From Acidobacteriota bacterium (GTDB lineage Bacteria; Acidobacteriota; Holophagae; Thermotomaculales; Thermotomaculaceae): 5,875 nt of DNA. Every line of letters begins with the position of its first letter. Positions within the stretch are counted from its first letter, which is position 1. Made by a program: the position numbers and the translations under genes. The stretch spans positions 1 through 5,875 of the forward strand of contig WFPG01000140.1 of the NCBI GenBank assembly GCA_015487755.1. The letters are read 5' to 3'. Below the pieces are notes generated by a model, which was not told the origin of the DNA, did no database searches, and was given only the letters and a program-made list of their open reading frames with translations. Below are positions 1 through 5,850 of this stretch, in pieces.

Positions 1-25
1 AGCGTCAGATGTGTATAAGAGACAG
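1..25 (+). other. Nextera/Tn5 sequencing adapter remnant
   Basis: Positions 7-25 are exactly the 19-bp Tn5 mosaic end (AGATGTGTATAAGAGACAG). Positions 1-6 (AGCGTC) are the bases before it in the Illumina Nextera Read 1 adapter. The 25 bases equal the last 25 of that 33-base oligonucleotide. The orientation fits: the adapter 3' end points into the insert, so genomic sequence begins at 26. This is untrimmed library adapter, not a resident Tn5. Confidence 0.97.
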
Positions 26-73
26 CTGTGAGGCTTCTTTAATGGTTAGGAAAGTTTCTTCTATTATAGCCAT
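26..73 (-). CDS. 5' fragment of a probable small helix-turn-helix protein
   Basis: Sixteen codons are open from an ATG at 71-73 leftward to the adapter junction, where the gene is cut off. The peptide begins MAIIEE and continues TFLTIKEASQ. The L-T-I-K-E-A-S pattern is typical of the first helix of excisionase/MerR-like helix-turn-helix domains (often written LTxxEAAxxLGVS), which bind DNA as small regulators or recombination directionality factors. A good ribosome-binding site (AAGAAGG, 79-85) lies 5 bases before the ATG. It has the same strand as the diiron gene upstream, but a terminator separates them. The start is well supported. The family guess rests on about ten residues and is weak. 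Confidence 0.5.
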
Positions 74-94
74 AATTACCTTCTTTTTGTTTAT

Positions 95-103
95 ATTTTA
101 ACA
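95..103 (-). promoter_or_regulatory. possible extended -10 promoter for the helix-turn-helix fragment
   Basis: On the minus strand this reads TGTTAAAAT, an extended -10 (TGn followed by TAAAAT, 5 of 6 matches to TATAAT). The predicted transcript would start near 88, about 15 bases before the ATG. The -35 position falls in the T-tract of the preceding terminator and has no good match. The AT-rich setting makes chance matches likely. Confidence 0.35.
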
Positions 104-112
104 TACATTTTT

Positions 113-142
113 AAAACAAAAAACCCCTCTAAACGAGGGGTT
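113..142 (-). terminator. rho-independent terminator after the diiron protein gene
   Basis: The stem pairs 122-129 (AACCCCTC) with 135-142 (GAGGGGTT), 8 bp without mismatch, around a 5-base loop. Read leftward on the minus strand the hairpin is followed by TTTTTTGTTTT (123 down to 113). Part of the T-tract overlaps the base of the stem. It sits about 50 bases past the stop codon at 194-196. On the plus strand it is followed by TTAACTTCC, so it should act leftward only. Confidence 0.9.
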
Positions 143-193
143 AACTTCCACAATCCCTAATTTCTAATTCAAAATCTCAAATCAAGAAAGAAC

Positions 194-652
194 TTAATTC
201 TCCCTCAAGACATAGTCGTCGTATTCGGTTTCAAAGCGGAGTTTGTGGTTTGCTTCTTCCTGAGCAAGCCTTAAAAACAGGTTTTTTATGTTTGCGTCTT
301 CAACCTGATCAGCAAGACCCATGTAGAGAAGGTATGCCTCTTTTTCTTTCTGCATTGCAATCTTTAAAGCGTCTTCGTAATCAACCTCTTCAAGGTTTGT
401 AATGTCTTCATCTTTCAGGGTTTCAAGTATTTTCAAGTCAAGTATTTTTCCTTCAACAGGCTTTAATTCGCCCCCTGCCTTTACATTTAAGAGAAGGGCT
501 TTATGCTCCATCTCTTCCTGTGCAAACTGCTCAAAAGTCTTTTTCATCCACGCCTTTTTTGTCTTTTTGGCAAGTTCCATATAAAAATCGTGGGCTTTTT
601 CCTCTTCAATTATGGCAAAATCTAAAACTTCTTCTACTGAATTAAACTTCAT
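194..652 (-). CDS. rubrerythrin-type ferritin-like diiron protein
   Basis: This 152-residue cytoplasmic protein is a four-helix-bundle ferritin-like protein of the rubrerythrin group. Two internally similar halves each carry an E...ExxH set: Glu17 (seven residues before Tyr24), Glu47 and His50 in the first half; Glu103 (seven before Tyr110), Glu133 and His136 in the second. These six residues would bind the two irons. It has no CxxC pairs, so the rubredoxin domain of classical rubrerythrins is absent and electrons would have to come from a separate partner. Family members reduce hydrogen peroxide or handle iron; which applies here is not visible. The start is fixed by AAGGAGG 5-6 bases before the ATG. 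It appears monocistronic, with a candidate promoter at 683-711 and a terminator at 113-142. No signal peptide or membrane segment is seen. Confidence 0.93.
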   Translation of the reverse strand: MKFNSVEEVLDFAIIEEEKAHDFYMELAKKTKKAWMKKTFEQFAQEEMEHKALLLNVKAGGELKPVEGKILDLKILETLKDEDITNLEEVDYEDALKIAMQKEKEAYLLYMGLADQVEDANIKNLFLRLAQEEANHKLRFETEYDDYVLREN

Positions 653-682
653 TTCTTCCTCCTTATTATGACTTCATTATTT

Positions 683-711
683 ATTTTCAAGAGAAAAAGT
701 TTATTTGTCAA
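683..711 (-). promoter_or_regulatory. candidate promoter of the diiron protein gene
   Basis: On the minus strand a perfect -35 TTGACA (706-711) is followed after 17 bases by GAAAAT (683-688), a 4 of 6 match to TATAAT. Transcription would start near 676, leaving a leader of about 24 bases with the AAGGAGG site. A short inverted repeat, TTTTC-N4-GAAAA (684-697), overlaps the -10 and spacer and could be an operator, though no known regulator site is recognised. The -35 is convincing; the -10 is only moderate. Confidence 0.55.
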
Positions 712-729
712 TTAAAATACTAAATTTGG

Positions 730-758
730 TTGACAATTTTCTCAAAAATTTCTATTAT
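730..758 (+). promoter_or_regulatory. sigma70-type promoter of tRNA-Arg
   Basis: A perfect -35 TTGACA (730-735), a 17-base spacer and TATTAT (753-758, 5 of 6 matches) form a near-consensus promoter. The expected start is about 765, seven bases before the mature tRNA 5' end. The strength suits a tRNA gene. It probably also supplies transcription of msrC downstream. Confidence 0.88.
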
Positions 759-771
759 TTTAAAGCGGCGT

Positions 772-848
772 GCACCTGTAGCTCAGCAGGATAGAGCACA
801 GGATTCCTAATCCTGGTGTCGCAGGTTCGAATCCTGCCAGGTGCACCA
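772..848 (+). tRNA. tRNA-Arg (anticodon CCT)
   Basis: The full cloverleaf can be drawn. The acceptor stem pairs 772-778 (GCACCTG) with 838-844 without mismatch. The D stem is GCTC/GAGC (781-784, 794-797). The anticodon stem is CAGGA/TCCTG around loop TTCCTAA (804-810), with anticodon CCT at 806-808. The T stem is GCAGG/CCTGC with loop TTCGAAT. The discriminator is A845 and the CCA end is encoded at 846-848. The D loop has an A directly after the GG pair, as expected for the arginine identity base A20. The tRNA reads AGG, the commonest Arg codon in this window. A run of seven T follows at 849-855, with no separate terminator hairpin. Confidence 0.97.
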
Positions 849-878
849 TTTTTTTATACCCTTTAAAAAGAGTGAACA

Positions 879-1334
879 ATGGCAAAAAACCTGAAAGAAA
901 AAAGGTATTTAAGAGTTTTAGAGCAGTTGAAATCCCTTTTAACAAAAACAGATGACAAGATTGCGAAAATGGCAACAGTTGCTGCCGTGTTAAAGGCAAA
1001 GCAGCCTCACTTTTTCTGGTGCGGATTTTACCGAGTGGTTGATGGCGAGTTGATTGTTGGGCCTTATCAGGGCTCGGTAGCCTGTCAGGTTCTTGAAAAA
1101 AACAAAGGTGTTTGCTGGCATTCTGTTAACACTAAAAAAACAGTAATTGTTGAAGATGTTGAAAAATTCCCCGGGCATATTGCCTGCGATTCAAGGTCAA
1201 AATCAGAGATAGTTGTCCCTCTTTTCAATGAGGAAAAAGAGGTTTTCGCAGTTTTAGATGTTGATTCCGACAGGTTAAACTCATTTGACGAGATTGACGC
1301 AAAATACCTTGAAGAGATTGTTAAACTTATCTGA
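879..1334 (+). CDS. msrC: free methionine-R-sulfoxide reductase (GAF domain, fRMsr)
   Basis: This is a 151-residue single-GAF-domain cytoplasmic enzyme. It reduces free L-methionine-R-sulfoxide to methionine, normally with thioredoxin as electron donor (EC 1.8.4.14). The diagnostic motifs are present: WCGFY (47-51), GPYQGSVAC (61-69), GVC (77-79), FPGHIACDS (97-105), SEIVVPLF (109-116) and VLDVDS (125-130). The three family cysteines are Cys69, Cys79 and Cys103. Their spacing of 10 and 24 is the same as in E. coli YebR (84, 94, 118). Cys103 would be the nucleophile and the others resolve it. Length is near the family norm. The ribosome site is weak (AGAG, 869-872), unlike the strong sites on neighbouring genes. 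The gene starts 30 bases after tRNA-Arg with no convincing promoter. Its 3' end overlaps the convergent phosphorylase gene by 8 bases. Confidence 0.95.
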   Translation: MAKNLKEKRYLRVLEQLKSLLTKTDDKIAKMATVAAVLKAKQPHFFWCGFYRVVDGELIVGPYQGSVACQVLEKNKGVCWHSVNTKKTVIVEDVEKFPGHIACDSRSKSEIVVPLFNEEKEVFAVLDVDSDRLNSFDEIDAKYLEEIVKLI

Positions 1335-2625
1335 TTATATTGTGAATCCTCTTCGGCCTCTCAACCTTTTCTTCTGAAAATTTAAAAGCGATTTTTGCAA
1401 GTGATTTTATCTCTTCAAGGGAAATCCTTGTATTGTTAAAGTGCATTGTTAATAGAGGCTCTCCCTTTTCAACAAAATCCCCTACCTTTTTGTTTAAAAC
1501 AATGCCTGCGCCGTAATCTATTTTGTCCTCTTTTTTAAGCCTTCCCGCTTCAAGGTAAACACCTGACATCCCAAGTTTGTAGGAATCTATCTCTTTTACA
1601 TATCCCATTTGCTCTGATAGTATTTCAACTCTGTTTTGACAGGAAGGAAAGAGAGAATAGTCATCTATAACTTTAGGATTGCCACCTGAAAACTCAATCC
1701 ATTCCGCATACTTTTTCAATGCGCTTCCGTTTTCAATCGCTTTGTAAATCCTTTCTTCCGCACTCTCCCCGTCTCCGCTTAAAATAAGCATCTGTTTTAC
1801 AATTTCAACGCTAACTTCAAGCAGGTCGTGAACCTTTTTGCCTTTTAAAACCTCAAATGTTTCAATTATTTCAAGGGCATTGCCTATGTTGTAGCCCAAA
1901 GGCTCGTTCATATCGTCAATTAAGGCAACCGCCTTTATTCCCCTGACCGGAGCCATTTTAAGCAAACTCTTTGCAAGGGTTTCGGCATCTTCCCTTGTTT
2001 TCATAAAAGCACCCTTGCCGAATTTAACATCAAGCACAAGTCCGTCGGCACCGCATGCAAGTTTTTTGCTCATTATTGAGGCTGTTATAAGGGGGATGGA
2101 TTCAACCGTTGCGGTAACATCCCTTAAAGCATAGAGTTTTTTATCTGCAGGTGTGATTTTTTCAGACTGGATTGAGTTTGCTATTCCCACGGTTTTCAAA
2201 CTTTCAATAAACTCCTCTTCCGTCAGTAAGGTTTTAAAGCCCGGTATTGAGTCTAATTTATCGGTTGTTCCCCCCGTATGGCCTAAACCGGGGCCTGAAA
2301 ACATGGGGATTTTTAAACCGAGTGATGCTGCAAGGGGTGCAATTATCATTGTTATTTTGTCTCCCACTCCCCCTGTTGAGTGTTTGTCACACTTAAAACC
2401 TTCAACCTCGGATAAATCAAGTATATCCCCCGATTTCATCATTGCTTCTGTCAGGAAAAATGTCTCCTCGTCGTTCATTCCGTTTAAGACAATTGCCATT
2501 AGCAATGCGGAGATTTGATAATCCGGTATAGAGCCGTCCGTTACCCCTTTTACAAAAAAGTTTATCTCTTCCTTTGTTAAGGCTTGCTTATCCCTTTTCT
2601 TTTTTATAATTGAAACAATGTCCAT
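1327..2625 (-). CDS. deoA: thymidine / pyrimidine-nucleoside phosphorylase
   Basis: At 432 residues it matches the family length. It splits thymidine (and possibly uridine) with phosphate into base and (deoxy)ribose-1-phosphate. Domain order is the usual one: an N-terminal helical domain (to about 65), the alpha/beta phosphate-binding domain, and a C-terminal domain (about 340-432). Visible active-site residues are Lys81-His82-Ser83 in KHSTGGVGDK, Ser110, Thr120, Arg168, Ser183 and Lys187, matching the E. coli enzyme with a constant offset of three. The signature loop is altered: SGPGLGHTGGTTDKLD (110-125), where relatives have SGRGLGHTGGTLDKLE. Met108 sits where E. coli thymidine phosphorylase has Met and, as I recall, Bacillus enzymes have Lys. 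That leans to deoA rather than pdp, but the substrate range is not settled. It starts 8 bases after deoB with an AGGGGGA ribosome site 5 bases before the ATG. It is the last gene of the series, and no terminator is seen. Confidence 0.93.
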   Translation of the reverse strand: MDIVSIIKKKRDKQALTKEEINFFVKGVTDGSIPDYQISALLMAIVLNGMNDEETFFLTEAMMKSGDILDLSEVEGFKCDKHSTGGVGDKITMIIAPLAASLGLKIPMFSGPGLGHTGGTTDKLDSIPGFKTLLTEEEFIESLKTVGIANSIQSEKITPADKKLYALRDVTATVESIPLITASIMSKKLACGADGLVLDVKFGKGAFMKTREDAETLAKSLLKMAPVRGIKAVALIDDMNEPLGYNIGNALEIIETFEVLKGKKVHDLLEVSVEIVKQMLILSGDGESAEERIYKAIENGSALKKYAEWIEFSGGNPKVIDDYSLFPSCQNRVEILSEQMGYVKEIDSYKLGMSGVYLEAGRLKKEDKIDYGAGIVLNKKVGDFVEKGEPLLTMHFNNTRISLEEIKSLAKIAFKFSEEKVERPKRIHNIIR

Positions 2626-2633
2626 TTTTCCCC

Positions 2634-3809
2634 CTACTGCAAAAATGAAAGTAAATTTGTCCCTTTAAATTGATTGGAAATTGAGAAGTTTTCGCAAACT
2701 GTTTTCGCTATTGAAGAAAAGCAGTGAATATCCTCAAGCCTTGCATTGCCTTTTAAAGATTTTGAAAACATTAAAAGAGGCACCATCTCCCTTGTATGGT
2801 CTGTGCCTTTGAAAGAGGGGTCATTACCGTGGTCTGCGGTTATCATTAGCAAGTCTCTTTCTTCTAAATTATCCATTAAATCGGGAAGCCATTGGTCAAA
2901 CTGTTCAATTGCTTTGCCGTACCCCTCAACATTCCTTCTATGGCCGTAAAGCATGTCAAAATCTATAAAGTTTGCAAATATAAGCCCTTTTTCGCCCTTT
3001 GTTTCAATCATCATCTTTTTCAAATCACGGTAGGACTCTTCGTTGTTGTGGGAGTGTATTGATGCGGTTAAGCCCCTGTAAACAAATATGTCTTCTATCT
3101 TTCCAATACCGCCAACCAGATAGCCCTTTTCTTTTAGCAAATCCATTGCGGTTGGATACGGAGGCTCAAGGGAGAAGTCTTTTCTTCTCTCGGTTCTAAC
3201 ATATTTGTCACCCTGTTTTATAAAAGGCCTTGCTATAACCCTTGCAACTGTATGGTCTCCCACACAAACCTCTTTTCTTGTTATCTCACATATTCTATAT
3301 AACTCTTCAACAGGGATAACCTCTTCGTGTGCCGCTATCTGAAATACGGAATCGGCGGAAGTGTAAACAATAGGCTTTCCTGTTTTTACATGTTCGTCTC
3401 CCAATTCGTTAATGATAACCGTTCCCGACGCAGGCTTGTTTCCAAGGTATCCGTACCCTGTTTTTTCTGTAAAGAGTTTCATAACCTCTTCGGGAAAGCC
3501 GTCAGGGTATGTGGGAAAAGGCTTTTCAAGTATTACCCCCATCATCTCCCAATGGCCTGTTGTTGTGTCTTTTCCCTTTGAGCATTCAAGCATCTTTGTT
3601 GAGTATGCCCCTTTTATTTGAGTTTTCTTAACTGTTTTAAAATCCCTTAACAAGCCCAAACCTAACTTTTCAAGGTTGGGAACATTTAAGCCCCTTAATT
3701 CGTCAATATGGCCTAACGTATCGGCGCCCTTGTCTCCGAAATTTGCGGCATCTGGCATTTCCCCTATGCCCACGCTGTCCATAACAACAACAATAAATCT
3801 ATCAAACAT
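2634..3809 (-). CDS. deoB: phosphopentomutase
   Basis: This 391-residue cytoplasmic enzyme interconverts (deoxy)ribose-1-phosphate and (deoxy)ribose-5-phosphate. It belongs to the alkaline phosphatase superfamily and binds two Mn ions. All expected metal ligands are present: Asp11 (VVMDSVGIG), Asp285 and His290 (DFDMLYGH), Asp326 and His327 (TADHGNDP), His338 (GTDHTRE). Thr82 in GKDTTTGHWE is the phosphorylated residue, equal to Thr85 of the Bacillus cereus enzyme; Asp153 (SADS) matches its substrate-site Asp156. The ATG at 3807-3809 is chosen because AAGGAG lies 7 bases before it and the protein then begins MFDRFIVVVMD like its relatives. An in-frame ATG at 3828-3830 would add seven residues but has no comparable site and lies within the last codons of the upstream gene. 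The ribosome site overlaps the upstream stop codon, suggesting coupled translation. The phosphorylase directly downstream makes its substrate. Confidence 0.97.
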   Translation of the reverse strand: MFDRFIVVVMDSVGIGEMPDAANFGDKGADTLGHIDELRGLNVPNLEKLGLGLLRDFKTVKKTQIKGAYSTKMLECSKGKDTTTGHWEMMGVILEKPFPTYPDGFPEEVMKLFTEKTGYGYLGNKPASGTVIINELGDEHVKTGKPIVYTSADSVFQIAAHEEVIPVEELYRICEITRKEVCVGDHTVARVIARPFIKQGDKYVRTERRKDFSLEPPYPTAMDLLKEKGYLVGGIGKIEDIFVYRGLTASIHSHNNEESYRDLKKMMIETKGEKGLIFANFIDFDMLYGHRRNVEGYGKAIEQFDQWLPDLMDNLEERDLLMITADHGNDPSFKGTDHTREMVPLLMFSKSLKGNARLEDIHCFSSIAKTVCENFSISNQFKGTNLLSFLQ

Positions 3810-3815
3810 AGTTAA

Positions 3816-3821
3816 CTCCTT
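3816..3821 (-). promoter_or_regulatory. ribosome-binding site that sets the deoB start
   Basis: AAGGAG on the minus strand overlaps the TAA stop (3820-3822) of the propeller gene, giving TAAGGAG. It lies 6 bases before the ATG at 3807-3809. This decides the short deoB start over the ATG at 3830. It also links termination of one gene to initiation of the next. Confidence 0.85.
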
Positions 3822-5835
3822 ATTTTGCAAGTTTTGTTGAAGTGTTTCCTATTGAATCGTAAGCCTTAATAATAACCGAATCCGCTTTTTTGTCTAAAGT
3901 TACATTAAAACTTTCAACACTCTGGTCGTTTATACCGTCAACAGAGTAAACCTTTTGCCAGGTTTTTCCCCCGTCTATAGAAATCTGCACTATTTCAACG
4001 GGAGACTTGTCTTTAACGGTAAAAGAAAGTGTTTTCCCGCTTAAATTTACAGAAGTTATTTGAGGGGGTGTCTTATCAATTACAAAGTAATCGCTATACC
4101 CGTCAATGGTGTAGCCGTCAGGGTAATTTGATTCTTTGTCCGAAACAGTGTAATAAAACCTGTACCTGCCTTCGGGGTATGCAAGGGTGTTGAGGGTTAT
4201 GTAATTTTCCTTTGAGTCTTTCTTTAATTCCACCTTTTTGCCTGAAGCAAATACAAGGTAAAAACTGTACTTTAATGTATCGCCGTTTGGGTCTTTTGCT
4301 TTTACATAAAAGGATATTGCATTTTTATCAAAAATGAAAAATTTTCCGGAAGGCGGTTTATGAGCACGGGTAAATGATTTGTAAGTAGCGGTTTTTATTT
4401 CTGAACCGTTGCCTTTATTGGAAATCATTACCCCTTGAGGCGATAGAACCTTTGTTATTAACAGAGGCTTCTGATTTGCTTCCCTGTAATAAAACTCACA
4501 CCCTCTAAATTCAGGTGATAAAGAAGGATCGTGAGAGATAAATTTAACCTTAAATTGAATCATCTTTGTAGCGGGGAGGGTGGGGGTCGCCCCGTTTAAA
4601 ATCTTAATCCAATTCCCCCATGAGATATCAGGGTTATCGGAATTTCCCGCCCTTACATAAAACTCCATCCTTGTACCTGTTTTGGAAGAGTAATCAAAGT
4701 AAAAAGAGCCCCACTTTGAGGTGTTGTTTGCCACAAAGATATCGCTTAAATACTCCCCTTCAAGTGCGTAGTCAGGAAGCAATTTGTAAATCTCCCCTGC
4801 ATTTGAGGTTAAAAGATAGAGTGAGTTGTTAAGTTTCAGCATTTTCATTACCTGCCCGTTGTTTACCTCTCCCACAATTGAAAGCCTGTCGTTTTTGTCA
4901 ATTGATAAAATTTTTCCGCTATGCCCCGTGCCTATGTAAATTTTATCCTTAAAAACAGTCATACAGTAAGGTGCCGCCGTTCTCAATGTGTACAAAACCT
5001 GAGGGACATTGTTTTTGTCAATTGAAACAATTGCACCGTGGAAACTCTGGACTTTTTGAACCTTTCTTGCAGGCTTATTTTTAACTTTAACCTGTACAAC
5101 CGGGCTGCCGCTGTAACACACTGCGTATAATTTGCCGTTAAAGAAGGTTAAATCTTTTACTTCTCTGTACTTTGACTGGTAAACAAGGTAAGATTTGCCG
5201 TTTTTAACTTCAACAACACTCCCTGAAGGATATGTGCCTATGTATATTGAATTTTTGCCAATCAACAAACTTTCGTAATGCTTGTCAAAATCCTTTGAAA
5301 GAATAGACGAGATTTTGTTTGAATCAAGTTTAATCAACTGGCCGGGTAACCCGGTAACAATGTACATATTGTTATTTTTCACCTGAATATCCCAGATATA
5401 CCGGCACTTTGCGTCAAAGTATTCGGAATACTTGCCGTTGTCCAGGTCAACCTTAAAAATTTTGCCTAATGGGGATACCCCCGCATAGAGTTTGCCGTTA
5501 TATATCGCAATTGCATACACAGTCCCTTCGGGAAAGGCTGTTAAAAGGGATATCTCTTTGGTGGTAAAATCGTATTTGTAAACCTTTCCCTTTTCCCCCG
5601 CCGCTATGTACAATGCGTTTTTGTAATAAACAAAATCCCATCCGAAGGTATCGTTTAAAGGTTTTACCTCTTTTATTTCCCTTGAAATAGACATATCCCC
5701 GTCTATGCTTAACGCAACATTGTGAAATTCTCCTGTTTTCAATATGGAAAAACCTTTAAAATCCTGTTTCTGCACCGTTGTTCCAAAACAGGAAAAAGAA
5801 ATTATTATCAGGCTAAAAATAAGCGCCTTTTTCAT
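3820..5835 (-). CDS. secreted seven-bladed beta-propeller protein with C-terminal beta-sandwich/Ig-like domains
   Basis: This 671-residue protein has no recognised function. Residues 1-18 form a Sec signal peptide (Lys2-Lys3, hydrophobic 4-17, likely cut after Gly18). Cys16 is present but the residue at -3 is Ser, so a lipoprotein is unlikely. Residues about 60-355 hold seven repeats of about 40 residues, each with a core like LYxGxxxxGxIxKxD, at 74, 115, 156, 196, 235, 298 and 338: a seven-bladed propeller. Blade 5 carries a basic insertion of about 22 residues (245-266). Residues about 360-450 look like a beta-sandwich (WGSFYFDY, EFYVRAG, EFYYRE). Residues 455-588 resemble an Ig/Fn3-like domain (KAKDPNGDT, YPEGRYRFYYTVSD), followed by a last one from DKTPPQITS (587-595) to the end. 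The fold suggests extracytoplasmic binding or scaffolding; no catalytic motif is seen. The ribosome site is AAGGGGTG 4 bases before the ATG. The gene leads the series with deoB and deoA. The domain order recalls uncharacterised Acidobacteriota proteins, from memory only. Confidence 0.88.
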   Translation of the reverse strand: MKKALIFSLIIISFSCFGTTVQKQDFKGFSILKTGEFHNVALSIDGDMSISREIKEVKPLNDTFGWDFVYYKNALYIAAGEKGKVYKYDFTTKEISLLTAFPEGTVYAIAIYNGKLYAGVSPLGKIFKVDLDNGKYSEYFDAKCRYIWDIQVKNNNMYIVTGLPGQLIKLDSNKISSILSKDFDKHYESLLIGKNSIYIGTYPSGSVVEVKNGKSYLVYQSKYREVKDLTFFNGKLYAVCYSGSPVVQVKVKNKPARKVQKVQSFHGAIVSIDKNNVPQVLYTLRTAAPYCMTVFKDKIYIGTGHSGKILSIDKNDRLSIVGEVNNGQVMKMLKLNNSLYLLTSNAGEIYKLLPDYALEGEYLSDIFVANNTSKWGSFYFDYSSKTGTRMEFYVRAGNSDNPDISWGNWIKILNGATPTLPATKMIQFKVKFISHDPSLSPEFRGCEFYYREANQKPLLITKVLSPQGVMISNKGNGSEIKTATYKSFTRAHKPPSGKFFIFDKNAISFYVKAKDPNGDTLKYSFYLVFASGKKVELKKDSKENYITLNTLAYPEGRYRFYYTVSDKESNYPDGYTIDGYSDYFVIDKTPPQITSVNLSGKTLSFTVKDKSPVEIVQISIDGGKTWQKVYSVDGINDQSVESFNVTLDKKADSVIIKAYDSIGNTSTKLAK

Positions 5836-5850
5836 ACTTCACCCCTTTTA

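Noticed and set aside
7..25. Tn5 mosaic end as a natural transposon terminus
   Set aside because: It is preceded by the exact Nextera adapter bases and lies at the very start of the sequence. No transposase or second end is present.
772..848. tRNA-Arg as an integration (att) site
   Set aside because: tRNA-Arg genes are common integration targets, but I see no integrase and no direct repeat of the tRNA 3' end in the window. The next gene is a housekeeping msrC.
855..860. TATACC as a -10 box for msrC
   Set aside because: It matches only 4 of 6 positions, and the bases 17 upstream, in the tRNA T stem, do not resemble a -35 box.
2153..2518. Plus-strand open frame of 121 codons
   Set aside because: It lies wholly opposite the phosphorylase gene, whose active-site motifs are intact. 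It has no recognisable domain and is a shadow frame.
4573..4593. G-rich stretch, possible quadruplex or hairpin
   Set aside because: Only three runs of three or more G occur, and the small GGGG-TCG-CCCC hairpin is within a coding sequence with no terminator tail.
5342..5354. Perfect inverted repeat CCGGGT-A-ACCCGG
   Set aside because: It lies inside the propeller gene and encodes the blade motif TGLPG. The loop is one base and no T-tract follows, so it is best explained by coding.
5788..5790. Cys16 of the propeller protein as a lipoprotein cysteine
   Set aside because: The preceding residues are Ser-Phe-Ser, so position -3 is not Leu/Val/Ile and -2 is bulky. A signal peptidase I site after Gly18 fits better.
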